A DNA stretch of 64,000 bases from Oreocharis arfaki (Eukaryota > Chordata > Aves > Passeriformes > Paramythiidae), in the NCBI GenBank assembly GCA_013398015.1, contig VZRR01012749.1:62001-126000 (forward strand), read 5' to 3'. Below the pieces are notes generated by a model that did not search any database, was not told the DNA's origin, and saw only the letters and a list, made by a program, of their open reading frames with translations. Position numbers and translations under genes: made by a program. Shown piece by piece: positions 1-11,000 of the stretch (positions within the stretch are counted from its first letter, which is position 1; each line of letters opens with the position of its first letter).

Positions 1-2629
1 GAGTGGAATGGGACACACTGGAGGAAGCCCCTGCCTGCACCGGCTGGGGACATTGTGCTGCTCGGGGAGTGTCCCTCTGGCAAGACGTCAGCTTGAGCTC
101 AGCGACGCCCTGGTGGGTGTTTGTGCAGGCAGTGAGCCGCGCGCTCGCGTGCCCAAGCCAAATCCCAGGACAGTACTTGCAGCCCACTCATCTGAAATCA
201 TTCTTAAGCAGACAGCAGGGCACAAGAGCTGTGGCTGTCCCCTCTCTGGCAGCCCCCAGGGACCATGGGCTGGGTGCCTCCAAGCATCCACTGCCCTTGG
301 GGGCCCTGGCTCATCGCTGTGGGGTTGAGCCTGGTGGGGTTTGCTGTGCAGTCAGGGCTGTTGAATGAAAGGGTGTTGCTGAAACGGCCCATGTTTATTA
401 CTTGCAATAAAGCAACTGCTTCAAATCCCAGCTGCACAGGCAACTGTTGCTGCTGGCACGGTTAGCGCGGGGCTGTCCGAGCACCCGGCCGGGAATCCTG
501 TGTGATCCGAGAGGGGAGCGGGCAGCGGCAGCCAACGCAATCGGCTCAGGTGCTACACAAGCACGGGCTCTTCCCTCACACAATGGGCACACGCCCTTGG
601 AAGCGGCAAGCCAGCATCCCCGACGGGATTATTTGGCTGTGAGGTTCTCAGCACCGCTCTGTGCCCAGAGGATGGTGGCTCAGGGAGCACGTGGTCTCAT
701 CACCTTTCACAAAGGGTTGCTCTGAGAGGCCAAGATACTCTACAATGCTGGGGCTGAACCTCTGCCTGTTCCCCCCATCTCGCTGCCTGCACAGGGCAGC
801 TCCCCAGCTCCATTCCATCCTGGGAGCACCATGGAGCTGGAATGTGTAAGAGTTTTGTGCTCTTACACACAGCATCCTCTAATAGTGGCCCATTTAAACA
901 GGCACCGTAGTGCCAGAACAGACCTTTCATGATCCTGAGATGATTATTTCATCCTTCACAGGTAGAACAGTCTCACACACACATCCCTGCTTCCAACGGG
1001 AGCAAATATCTGCACCCCATCGGGATTACGGTTAATGAGAAATTTGTGGGTCCTTTACAAGCTGACAAAGTGTCCTCATTGAGAGAATAGAAGGAGAGGA
1101 AACAAATCCCCCTGGTACCATCCCCCAGTTGAGCTCCACATTGCCCTTCATCGCTGCACTAATCAGGCAGCACCGAGAGCTTCAAAGCTCTGCTCAGCCC
1201 TGCGCCGACGAGGCCACACAGCTGCGCTGGCCAGAGCCTCCCAGGCGTTGCTCCTGCACCTCCTGGAGATGAAAGAACCCAGGAGCAGCTACACCGTGCT
1301 TTACAAATCGCTAACAAGAGAGCTTTGAACGGTTGCAGCTCCTGCTGTGATGTCACCAGCAGCAGGTTCCTTTCTGCCCAGCCTTCTTGAGCATTCCCTG
1401 AGCTCCGGCTGCCCGTCGTGTCCTTTGGCCCCACGACACCAGAGCCATCAGCAGCTTTTTGGGCAGAGCAGGTTGACAGTGGCACTGCTGGTGATGCTGT
1501 TCATGCCACACCTGCAGCTCTCCCATGAGCTCACTTCAACGATAGCAGCAAATGCCACTGGTGAGAGCGAATCACGGAGCTGATGCTATAGAAAATTCTA
1601 TTTATGCTCGCAAATTCATCTCCCCACATTGCAAGCTTCCACCGTTACTAACTTTCTTTCAGTCTTGCTCTGATCTGGGCTATAAATACTTTACTTGTGC
1701 AAGAAGAAGCTTCTCCGGGGGTATCTGGTGGGGCGTCCTGTCCCCACTGCCCTGGCAGTGCCCACCCAGCTCTGCCCTATCTCACGGGTTCTGCTCACTA
1801 GAAGGGCATTGCAGCCCCATCTCTGCCGTGGTTCTGCACTCTCTGTCCGACGGCCTTTTGCCACAGAAGTGCTATGGGAAGGGAAAGCATTTCACTGGGA
1901 TCTGCCTCGGGTGACTTCCGAGGCGGACCAGAGCTGGGAGAGGCAGGCTGGACAGCCTCGCATGGACCCCCGCCTCCTCGCGCCTTCCTCCTCAGCACAC
2001 ACAAATTAATGACTCTGTGCGTGAAAAAATAAATAAACAGAGCCCGGACTGGCCTCCAGCCTGCCTTCAGGTCGGGCGCGCCCCCGCGCAGGGACATCCC
2101 TCCCGCGAGGGTCCCGTGGGGTTTCTCCCCGCTCTCAGCGACACATCCGCGGCACGAACACGGCGTGGGCTCCCCGCGGCCCCGGACCCCGCGGGGACCG
2201 CAGCAGGGTCCTCCCGTCCCGTCCTGTCGCTGCGGGCACGCTGTCACCACCGTCGGGGACAGCCGGGCGGGCACCGCGGCGCGCCCCGGTCGGGGATGGG
2301 TCGAGCAGCGCCGGTCGGAGACGGGGCACCCCAGGGCGGACTGCGCCGGTCCCCGTCGGGGAGTGGGGTGGCCGGGACCGGGAGCGCCGGTCCCCACCGG
2401 GGATGGGGGAGCCCTGGACGGGCAGCGCCAGGGCACGGCACATCCCCGTCCTGGGTGAGGGACGCCGCGGCGGCCAGTGCGGGTCCCTTCGGGGTCTGGG
2501 GGACACGCGGGCGGAGGCGCCGAGTCCAGTCCCGTCCCATCCCGCCGGAGCAGCCCCGTCCCCCGCGCGCCCGCAGGTGAGGAGCGGGCGGCAGAGCGGG
2601 CAGGGCAGCCCTCAGCCCCAACAGCTCAC

Positions 2630-2687
2630 CTGCCTCCGAGACAATGCCGAGCCAGAGCCAGAGGGGCAGCGTGCAAACTCTCCTCAT
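2630..2687 (-). CDS. FLT4: Probable first coding exon of FLT4 (VEGFR-3), signal peptide
   Basis: On the minus strand an ATG at 2687-2685 opens 19 codons that read as a classical secretion signal: MRR, then a hydrophobic leucine/tryptophan core (LPLWLWLG), ending IVSEA. The frame then meets a strong splice donor, GAGGCAG followed by GTGAGC, so 58 coding bases end in phase 1. VEGFR-3 begins with a signal exon of this kind, and the sequence resembles avian VEGFR-3 signal peptides as I recall them. FLT4 is a receptor tyrosine kinase of lymphatic endothelium that binds VEGF-C and VEGF-D. The rest of the gene would lie off the left edge after a long first intron, because no second exon is visible in 1-2629. 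The 5' UTR is partly lost in the N gap. A short exon can be a chance match, so another receptor's signal exon remains possible. Confidence 0.5.
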
Positions 2688-2689
2688 CT

Positions 2690-2706
2690 NNNNNNNNNNN
2701 NNNNNN
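2690..2706. other. Assembly gap (N run)
   Basis: A run of 16 N sits two bases upstream, on the minus strand, of the probable FLT4 start codon, in very GC-rich DNA. A separate single N lies near 2864. GC-rich bird promoters often drop out of assemblies, so the true gap length may differ from 16 bases. Confidence 0.95.
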
Positions 2707-2877
2707 ACCGCTCCGCATCTCCGGGGCGGCCGGCAGGTCCGTGCGATGCGGAGCGGTGCGAGCGCCCCGCGCCCGAGCTCTGCTCCCGCCGCGCCCCAGC
2801 TGCGGCGACGCGCGGCGGCGGCGGGCGGGGAGCACCGGGGCCGCTTCCTTTTCCTCCGCCCGCNGCACCTGGGCGTC

Positions 2878-3345
2878 TCCACCTGTATGTGTGGGTCTGC
2901 ATCCCCTGCAGCTGGGGGAAAGTGTGTTGCCCACGCGTGTGCGTGGGTCTGCATCATCTCTGACCCATGGGCACGTAAGCACCCCCACACGTGCGTGTGT
3001 TTTCACACCTGTGTGCACCCTGTGCCTCTTCCTGCAACCTGTGTGAGAATGACCGCACATCGCCTGTTTCTTGGCTGTGTCCGGGTGTACATCCCGGCCT
3101 CTCGGAGCAGAGGGCATGCACACAAACGCGCTCTCAGCAACAGTACACACGCATCTCATGTGGTGGAACACATCTCACACCTGCCTGCACACACCCCTTC
3201 ATGCCTGTGCACCCCCTCAATTCCACACCTCGCACCTGCACGCACACACCCAGGCACACAGTCCTGCACACGCCCCTCGAACCTCCCTCCTCCTGCACTC
3301 CCTGGGGCACGCAGACACACACTCACTTGGGTGGGCTCACACTTG
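2878..3345. repeat. CA/TG-rich degenerate minisatellite-like tract
   Basis: The first part (to about 3010) is rich in TGTG/CGTG. It includes two copies of a unit containing GTGGGTCTGCATC, spaced about 58 bases apart. The second part (3110-3345) is full of CACACNC words such as CACACACCC, CACACCT and CACACGC. The tract flanks the CpG island and sits upstream of the probable FLT4 exon. Open frames through it on several strands are low complexity and not genes. Confidence 0.6.
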
Positions 3346-6300
3346 CACCCTCATTCATTGGGGACGCAGTAGGGCCCCCCACTCACGCCGTCCGTGCGTG
3401 CACAGTGCCAGCAGTGTGGAACAGCCGTGTTGTCCCCCAGCACCGCTCCGTGTGGCACCCGCACGGCTCTCTGGCAGGTGCACGCCAAACCCGCACCCAC
3501 GCCCGTGGCGTTGGCAGACGAGCGGTGCCGCCCCGCTGGTGCCAGCGGCGCTGCCCCCACAGCGCTGCCACTGCCAGCGACAGCGGCTCTGGCTCGGAGC
3601 GAACTGGCTGCGAACGCGCCACAGGCGGAGGCGATGGCAGAGCTTCGAGAGCGCTGTGGCACAGCCGGCAGGGCCCTGGCCAGCTGCCTGTGCACCCAAC
3701 GAGTGCTGAACGGATAAATTAACACGGCCCCGCGCTGCGCCCCAGAGGATTATTAATTATGCTCGCTTGTAGGCAGTGAAGAAAGAGCCTGAATGAAAGC
3801 CGTGTGCTCGTGACTTCAAAAACGCAGCAAAACTTCTGGTGCACTCAACTTGCTCACATTGCCAAACCCGCGGAAGAAATCACCCTGTCCCTCTCCTGGA
3901 ACCCTCAGAGGGACTCTAAGTCACAGAATGTATTTTACCCGACTCCCCCCATCCTGATTAGTGAGTTTTAAACCCAGAGAGTGGCAACTCCATCACTCTT
4001 CAGCACACTCATCTTGGATCACCTCCCTCCTTGATCTCAACAGAGCAGAAAGCGGCCGTGTCCCTTCACCCCCCGGGGACGCTCGAGTGGGTGTCCAAGC
4101 TCCTACAAGTCTGAAGAGAGACTTCCAAAACTTGCCATGATGAGAGAGCTGGAATGTTATAGAGAGGTGGCACTGCCCAGCACTAAGGAGTGAAGAGCTG
4201 AGGCTGCGGGATGAGACGCCTCCCCAGTGACGGGGGCTGTGATCAGAGACGGGGCGGCCCCACAGCGCACCCACGCTGGGGACAGCAGCGGGGTCAGTGC
4301 CCCTGAGAGCTGAGCGGTGAGGTGGTGAGGGGTGGACAGTGACAGGGGGATGAATCCCACAGCACCACTGAGCTTCTGGGCGAAGTGCACAGCCAGAGGG
4401 TGCCTGGAGAAGCTGAGTGCGAGAGGAGCAGAGGGTCTGAGCCGGGGTTGAGGGGACAGGCATCTTCTGGCACCCCAAAAGTCAAGGGATTTTGGCATCC
4501 TCCACCCGTTGCAGTCCAAACGTGGCACTTTGCAGGCGGCGGTGGCCAGGACCAGCCCGTCCATGCTGCCATCTAATGGCTGTCATGGCAGGACACCGGG
4601 GAGGGCTCGCCCTGCCACGGCGGGGAATTTTCCATCACAAACGCAGGTCGACTGTGGGACCGATGGGACCTTTCCATTGTTGCCGCCCCGGGAAACAAAA
4701 GGATCTTATTTTAAAATCTTGTCCTCATTCCAGCACGTGGGGGGACCCGAGGAAGCAAAGGCTTCCCCAAAGCTCTGGATAAAGACACAAACAGATCACA
4801 GAAGGCTGCCAAGGCAGGAGCGGCTGGACACTGCTCAGCCCTAGCATAACTATGGGAAAGGGACACTGAGGTGGCTCTGGGAACACCCAGGGACAAAACA
4901 ATGAGGTAACCCACAAGGACAACACAGCCTGGCCCTGGGAGAAGATGATGAGAGCCAGCCTTGGCAGGTGCAGAGTCTGGATGCTGGGGTGAGGGGTGCT
5001 TTAACCCCATGGTGCCCACTCTCCCATCCCTATCCCGTCCTGCCTGAACCCAGGCCAGGCTCGGGTAGTCACTGCATTTATGCCTATGGTTCCTACTCCA
5101 TGGTGCTCTGGTTTGCCAGAGAAACGTGTTTTTCAGGCAGCATTTAGTGGCAGACTGCATTTCCTCACAGGGCTAATGCTGCACGCACAGCAGCCCAGAG
5201 CAGCATTTTCCCTGCACGTAGGAGCTGCTCTGCCTCCCCAGCCCTGCCCCGCCAGCAGAGCCAGGCAAGGACATTGTACCCCAAAATGTGGCTCTGCCTG
5301 GGAGCAGCGTGCCATGGCCACCACGCGCGGCCCGGCAGGAGAAGGAAGGACGTATTTCCTCAGGAGCATTTGGGACAAGCAGGTTTGGCTGCTCTCCAGC
5401 TCTGCCTTCGGCACGGGGAGGGTGTGGGAGGTGGCAGCGATGGCAGTGGCACACGCTGGCAGCCCGTGCTGTCACGCTGGCCCACGCAGCACACGGCAGC
5501 GGCACACGGCAGAGCTGGGCAGCGGGAGCTGGCGGACAACAGAGCCTGGCTGTGCTCGCCCCAGCCAGCGCCTGGCGGATCCGCTCCCGCTCACACCTCG
5601 GGGACGCCGCCTGCTGCTGCCCAGCCGTACCTGGCTGCAGTTTGGGGTAGGCTGGGGAGCTGATGGGTTTCAGCTTTCCCCAGCGTAACTCCCTGCTGTG
5701 ATCAAACCAGCCTCGCCTTTCCAGAGGCTCCCAGCCCTTGCAGGGGGTAGCACAGCCCAACTCGCAGTGCCATTTCCAAGCCAACAGCTCTTTCTTCTCC
5801 ACTCTTACTTCAGCTGAGGCTGTGGGGCAGTGAGAGGGGGAGATGAGAGCTGGGAAAAGAGGCTGAGTCCAGCTCATGGGCTCAGCACTCACTGGCTAAT
5901 GGCCAACAGGGGACCAGGAGGGAGCATAAACCCCCAGCATCTCCTCCAGACCCCCAAGCAAGGCTGCACAGAGCAGGGACTTCCCGACCACTGGGAGCAG
6001 CCCCGGGCTGTGCTCAGCACTCCTGCCCAGATCACATCTGCCTGAACCCTGCATGGGACATCTTCGCCTCTGGCTTCTTCTCCTGCCCTAGCACACTGCA
6101 GCAGTGGTGCACAGGAGGGGCAACGTCCCTTGTGGCACCACGGGGGAGCAGGGCCCCTGTGCCATCCCCGCTGGGCAGGCAGATGGCCAATGAAGGCCTT
6201 GCTTTGGCAAGTGTCGCTGTGGGAGCTGGAAAGCCTCACACCTGGCCCTTCCCCCACCACAGAAAGCTGAGCCTCTGCCGGAGGTGTCTGGCTTCAGCCA

Positions 6301-6960
6301 GCACTGGGGACTACGCAGCATTGGGGAGCTCTGGCCTCTGCCCTGGAATGGATTTGGGTGGGAAAAACATAACATTTCCACCCACTCAGGCACCGCCATC
6401 CTCCCTCCCACCCATCCCTTCCACCAGCCAGGCTTGGACCCATCCCAGCACCTCTGCTGACTCGTGAGGCAGACACTGCCAGCACCTCCTGGGCACAAAC
6501 CACAGCAGCCAAACCCCCTTGACTTGCTCCCCCAGAGACCCCTGCCTGCCCTCCTGCAGGGGTGGTGCTGCCAGCAGGACCACGGGGGTGCTGACAGGAA
6601 AAGGGCCACATTCTTGCTGAATTTGGCAAGAAATGGGACTTGGCATTTTTCACATGTACAAATCTTTAAGACCCAGCCAGGCCAGAGATGGCCAAATCTT
6701 AAAACACTGTAGCCCAAGACCAGGGCTAGGCTCAGAGGACCTCTCTCCCTTGTTCTCAAATAGCAGATGGTGAAAAGACACTGCCAGATGTGCAGGGAGT
6801 GCTCTAAGGAACTATGTGGGGACAGTGGCTCTTTCGAGCCTCCAGTGCTGCAGGCACAGAAGAGCCAGGGCTGGAGCAGGGGTCCGGGGGGCTGCTCGGT
6901 GCCCCCAGGCTGTGCCCCACCCCAGAGGAGCAGACCCCCCAGCACACAAGCCTCGAGCAG
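3346..6960. other. Intergenic stretch, no gene recognised
   Basis: GC-rich single-copy-looking DNA between the probable FLT4 promoter and the 3' end of the TRIM-like gene. A second CpG-dense patch lies at about 3480-3660. A minus-strand open frame of 291 codons (6088-6963) starts with a hydrophobic stretch, but it is rich in Gly, Pro, Cys and Trp and shows no domain. I treat it as chance. No repeat family is recognised. Confidence 0.5.
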
Positions 6961-6976
6961 CAAGCACCACAGTCTT

Positions 6977-6992
6977 TTTAATGAGCTTTAAT
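6977..6992 (-). terminator. Candidate poly(A) signals of the TRIM-like gene
   Basis: Two ATTAAA hexamers on the minus strand (6992-6987 and 6982-6977) lie about 510 bases past the stop codon of the RING/SPRY gene. ATTAAA is the commonest variant of AATAAA, and the position suits a 3' UTR of ordinary length. No AATAAA was seen nearer to the stop. Transcript data would be needed to fix the true end. Confidence 0.35.
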
Positions 6993-7500
6993 AGTGACCG
7001 AGGTGAGGGAGCAGCGCCGTAGTCTCTGTGCTGTGCACCGGGCTCCCTCTGCTGCCGGCCCGGAGCCCTGCCCCGGGAAGCTCTTCCAGCAGAGGATGCC
7101 CATGGTCGGGATGTGGAAATGAGAGGCACCCGATGCTGCCCGGGACCGCTGCCCTCCTCCACGGGGCTTTATGGGTGGGAGCTCAGAGAGGCAGGAGGTG
7201 CCAGCAACCCACAGCCACCTCCCCTGCATCCCCGTGGCTGCTGCTACTGAATCGTGCCGTGCTCAGGAATGGGAGGTTGCTCTTCTAGGAGTGCCCCTGT
7301 GAACACCTTGTGGCAACTACAGCCACGGCAAAGGGAAGGGAGGGCAGACAGGACGTGGGAAGAGACTCATCCCCTCCTTCCTCCCAAAACTGAAACCAAA
7401 ACAGCTCCTCCAACACCCATGAGGTTTGTGTGTGCAGAAGTGGCCTCCAGTGCAGCCCCGGGCAGGAGCCAGGCTGGTGTCCCCAGAGCACCCTGGTTCC

Positions 7501-8045
7501 TCACAGGGCCAGGTGGCAGAGGCGCATGGGCTCCACGTTGTCCCTCCCATCGCTGAAGCAGGTGCTGAAGAAGGGGCAGTATCTCTGTGCAGAGACCTGG
7601 TGGAAGGTGAAAAGGTGGGACATGTCCCCAGCATCAAAGAAGGTGACAGTGCCCTCTTGGCAGTCCAGGAAGACGCCCACTTTCCGTGGGGGCTGGCGGG
7701 GAGTCAGGCGCACCCAGGGGGTGGCAGTGGCCCAGTACTCCGTCCTGTTCCGCAGGCGAAGTGTCCAGTAGCCATTCTCTGGGCACAGCTTGACCTTGGC
7801 TGCCCGGTCCACAGTCTCAGCAGCCACCCCCAGGTCCCACTTGGTTTTGCTGCCCACCCAGACCTCCCAGTAGTGCCGGCCGCTGTCGAAGGCCTGCGAG
7901 CCCAGGACATTCACGCACTGACGGAAGCGCCGAGGGCTGATGGGGACAGGCTGGGCTCGATTCCTCTCTGTCACTGCTGTCAGGTCTCTGGAGAAGACCA
8001 GGTTGGGATGGGCTGACTCAGGATCAAAGGTGAGTGGGGCAGGAG
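7501..8045 (-). CDS. PRY-SPRY (B30.2) terminal exon of the TRIM-like gene
   Basis: The last exon starts after acceptor CTCCACAG and completes the split codon left by the 116-nt exon. It carries the hallmarks of a B30.2 domain: a PRY start (LTFDPESAHPNLVFS), the RF...CVNVLGSQ turn, the FDSGRHYWEVWVG core, KWDLGVA, ENGYWTLRL, and KVGVFLDCQEGTVTFFDA near the end. No frame break is seen. The final residues are MRLCHLAL followed by a stop. In this family the domain forms a beta sandwich that recognises protein ligands. Confidence 0.9.
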
Positions 8046-11000
8046 CTGTGGAGACATCAAGCATGGCACTTCACCAGCTGCATATTCCCTCTGCAGAGCA
8101 TCCCTGGCCCGCCACACCCAGCACACCCACCCCTCACGGCGATGTGCTCACCGGGGCAGATGGAGCGCAGCATCTGCCTCCAGAAGATGTACTGCAAGGG
8201 GCCGCTGTGGCTGTCCCGGTAGTGCTGCAGGTCCAGGGCAGGCTGGGTCTCAACACGCACCGAGGGCCTGGGGCAGAGAGAGGCAGGCAGGGTCAGTCCC
8301 TCTGCTGAGCCACTGCCAACGCCCGCAGGAAAGGCACGGGCAGGGCTGCAGGACACTGCTGCACATGGCAGGTTTGGTAAAGATGGGACACAAATGTCCC
8401 TGGCAGTTGCTTGTTTTGCCTGATGTAGCTCTGCCCCCAGAGCACTCGGTGGCTCAGGGTGACCAAGACAGAGCCAGCAGCAGCACTCGTGGAGCAGTGA
8501 CTCCTGGCAAACCCACACCCAGCACACCCAACAGGATTCCTGCATGGCTGAACAGGCCAGGCCTGTGGAGTCAGGCTGCATCCCAGGCATGGTGGGGACA
8601 GCGACACACTCCCTTCTGGCAGTTCTGGCCCTCAGCTACTCCCAGCCTCTGACAAACCTGCACCTCAGGGTCAGTTTTGCAGCCCCAAGAGTAGTAAGAA
8701 GCTGAAGAAGGGCAGGGAGAAGATGAAGCACACAAAGTCTGTTCCCTCTTGCAGCATGCATGGCTCCTGCACCCATTCCAAATCACCATGTCTCCTCTAC
8801 CCACTCTTCCAGCCATCTCAACACGTAGGACCCTCCTTGGGAAGAGCATCCTCTGTATGCTGGGGACCAGCCTCCACCGTGCACAGCACCAGCGACTTCC
8901 TGAGCAATTTGTGACGCTTTAAAAACTTGAGATGAAGTGCCTCTCCCATGTGGTCCCAGCCAGGGACTAAGATAAGCTCCTGAAAAGGGAATCAGCTTCT
9001 TTCATGGCAGACATGTACCTGATATCCAGGCTCTCCACCTGCAGTGAGAAGCAGAGAGAATTAACAGTCACTCTAACTCATGCAGCTGCACATATAAGCT
9101 CCTTGTCCTGCCTCCTGCTGCCACACAGCACAGAGAGAGGAAACCAAGCTACCAAGACCTGCATCTTGGGGAAAACTGACTGGGCACTTGGATAGAGAAG
9201 GAGTAAAGGCTCCCAAGACCCACCACATCCGAGATCACTGTACCCCGTGTGGCAAAAGTCTCCATACCCCAAGGGATTGGGCAGTTAATCCAGAGGGATG
9301 GCAGTGAAAACAACTTTTGGGTACATCCTAGGGCTGTCATTCAGGACTCTCCCATCCCAATTTCAGATCCTGAAACATCCCTCATCCTCCTGCCAGGGCC
9401 TGCCAAGCATCTCACCTCCAGCAGTGACACATCTTCCATCTTCCTCAGGGTCTGCTTAACATGCTCAATGTCACTCTGCAGCACTGCCATCCCCTCCTCC
9501 AGCTGCCCAACGTGCCTGTGCAGCCGTGCCAGTGACTGCTCCTCCTTCTCACCCAGCTCTGCCAGCACAGCTCTCTCTGCTTCCTCCAGGATCTGATGAA
9601 GGCGAGCAAACTCAGCCCGAATCTTGAAGTTCAGCTCCCCAGACACTTTCTGAGCAGAGGGAAAAGGCAGAAGGTGATTCCGACAGCTCAAATACTCAAG
9701 TAGGTGAACAGGATGGCTGGGCCTGTTACTCTGCTGACAGAGCCCTGGAAATTTGAGGTTCAGACACAGCTATGACTATGTGGATGGAGAACAGGACACA
9801 AGGACAACCTTCAAGGCTGCAGAGCCAAAGAAAAAAAATCCAACAAACCCAAAAAGCCAACTTCACCAAAGGCTTGGTCACTTTAACTAGAAATCCCTAC
9901 ACACAGCCACAGCCCTCTCCCACACCACCAGGAATTTGCCTGTGGGCAAGACTGGAGCTCTTTACATTTTGTGGAGCTGCAGACTCAGCTGTTCAGGTTA
10001 GTTTGGATTTATTTCACAGTGTTCCAGACCCTGAGCAGAGCTGCCTGACGGGCGAGCTGCACACACTAATATCTGTCATTAAGGCTGATAAAATCCCATC
10101 CAGCTCTATCCAGAGGTCACTTTTTCCCAGTTGTTTACTCGCCAGCCAACCTTGTTGTGTTCTTGCTGCCTTCCTGCCTGTTTACAAGAGACAGCCAATG
10201 ACCTTTTATTTTCCTTAAATCTTTAAGCTTTTAATCTCCAAGTGCAACCTTAGCCCTCATTACTTTCTCAAGGAGTGCTTCCTGAAGCGCACATCCCTTT
10301 CTCCCCACAGGAAACCCATCTCCCTCAGAGATCTGAAGCTTCACCAGCCTCCCTCTGCTCTAGCAGGTACTTGTCCTGACACACCAGAACCACAGAGGAG
10401 GTGCAGGGCCTCCCTGTTCAGATCAGCAATTTGCTCCTTTACTCTTGAGACACCTCTTGGCTCTTGCACAGCAGCAGGACAACACGTGCTCATTTGCTAA
10501 TAATGCTTCATTAATCTCAAAGGTCTACTCCACATCTGGCAAGAGGACAGAGGTTTGAAACAGTGCAGGCAGTAGGATCAGAGGCTCCAGTCAAGAAGAC
10601 AGGGGTTTTTCCCCCTCTCAGTTTTATCTCATCTCTGAACTACTTCCATTTTCCTTAAACTCACCTTCCTTGGCTTTTAACACTTCTTTGACATCAAAGA
10701 AAGCAGCAGTCAGCCAGTGGCTGTTCTCACTCCATGGATCTGTGCAAACAAGGAGCCTGGTCCCTCTCAAGCTCATGGAGAGCACTCAGGCTCCTCATTC
10801 ACCTCAGAGCTTTGCAGTGAATCCCAACGCCGTCTGTGTGATGAGGCCACCACTCTTGCAGTGCCAACCCTGCCACTGACCCAGTTCCTTCAGCTCTGCT
10901 GCCATCCCTTCTGACATGAGAGGATTTTAGAGCTGCCAAGAGTTAATGCTCTCCCAAAGAGGCAGTACTGCAGGGCCAGAGCAGGCTGCCCACAGCTCTC

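Larger units (their letters stand above)
2040..2880. promoter_or_regulatory. CpG island around the probable FLT4 first exon
   Basis: This stretch is very GC-rich and dense in CpG, unlike the DNA on either side, and contains the only assembly gap of the window (16 N at 2690-2706). Such islands usually mark vertebrate promoters. It surrounds a minus-strand signal-peptide exon at 2630-2687, so transcription would start within or to the right of the gap and run leftward. Long open frames across the island on both strands are a by-product of GC richness and show no family resemblance. No TATA box is evident. Confidence 0.7.

Noticed and set aside
394..411. AATAAA on the plus strand and TTTATT just before it as a gene 3' end
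   Set aside because: No coding exon precedes it on either strand. If the FLT4 call is right this is intron.
1798..2580. Long overlapping frames of about 190-250 codons on both strands
   Set aside because: They lie in the CpG island, are Arg/Pro/Gly-rich, overlap each other on opposite strands and show no family.
6088..6963. Minus-strand open frame of 291 codons with a hydrophobic start resembling a signal peptide
   Set aside because: Composition is dominated by Gly, Pro, Cys and Trp from GC-rich DNA, no domain or repeat pattern is visible, and it has no partner exons.
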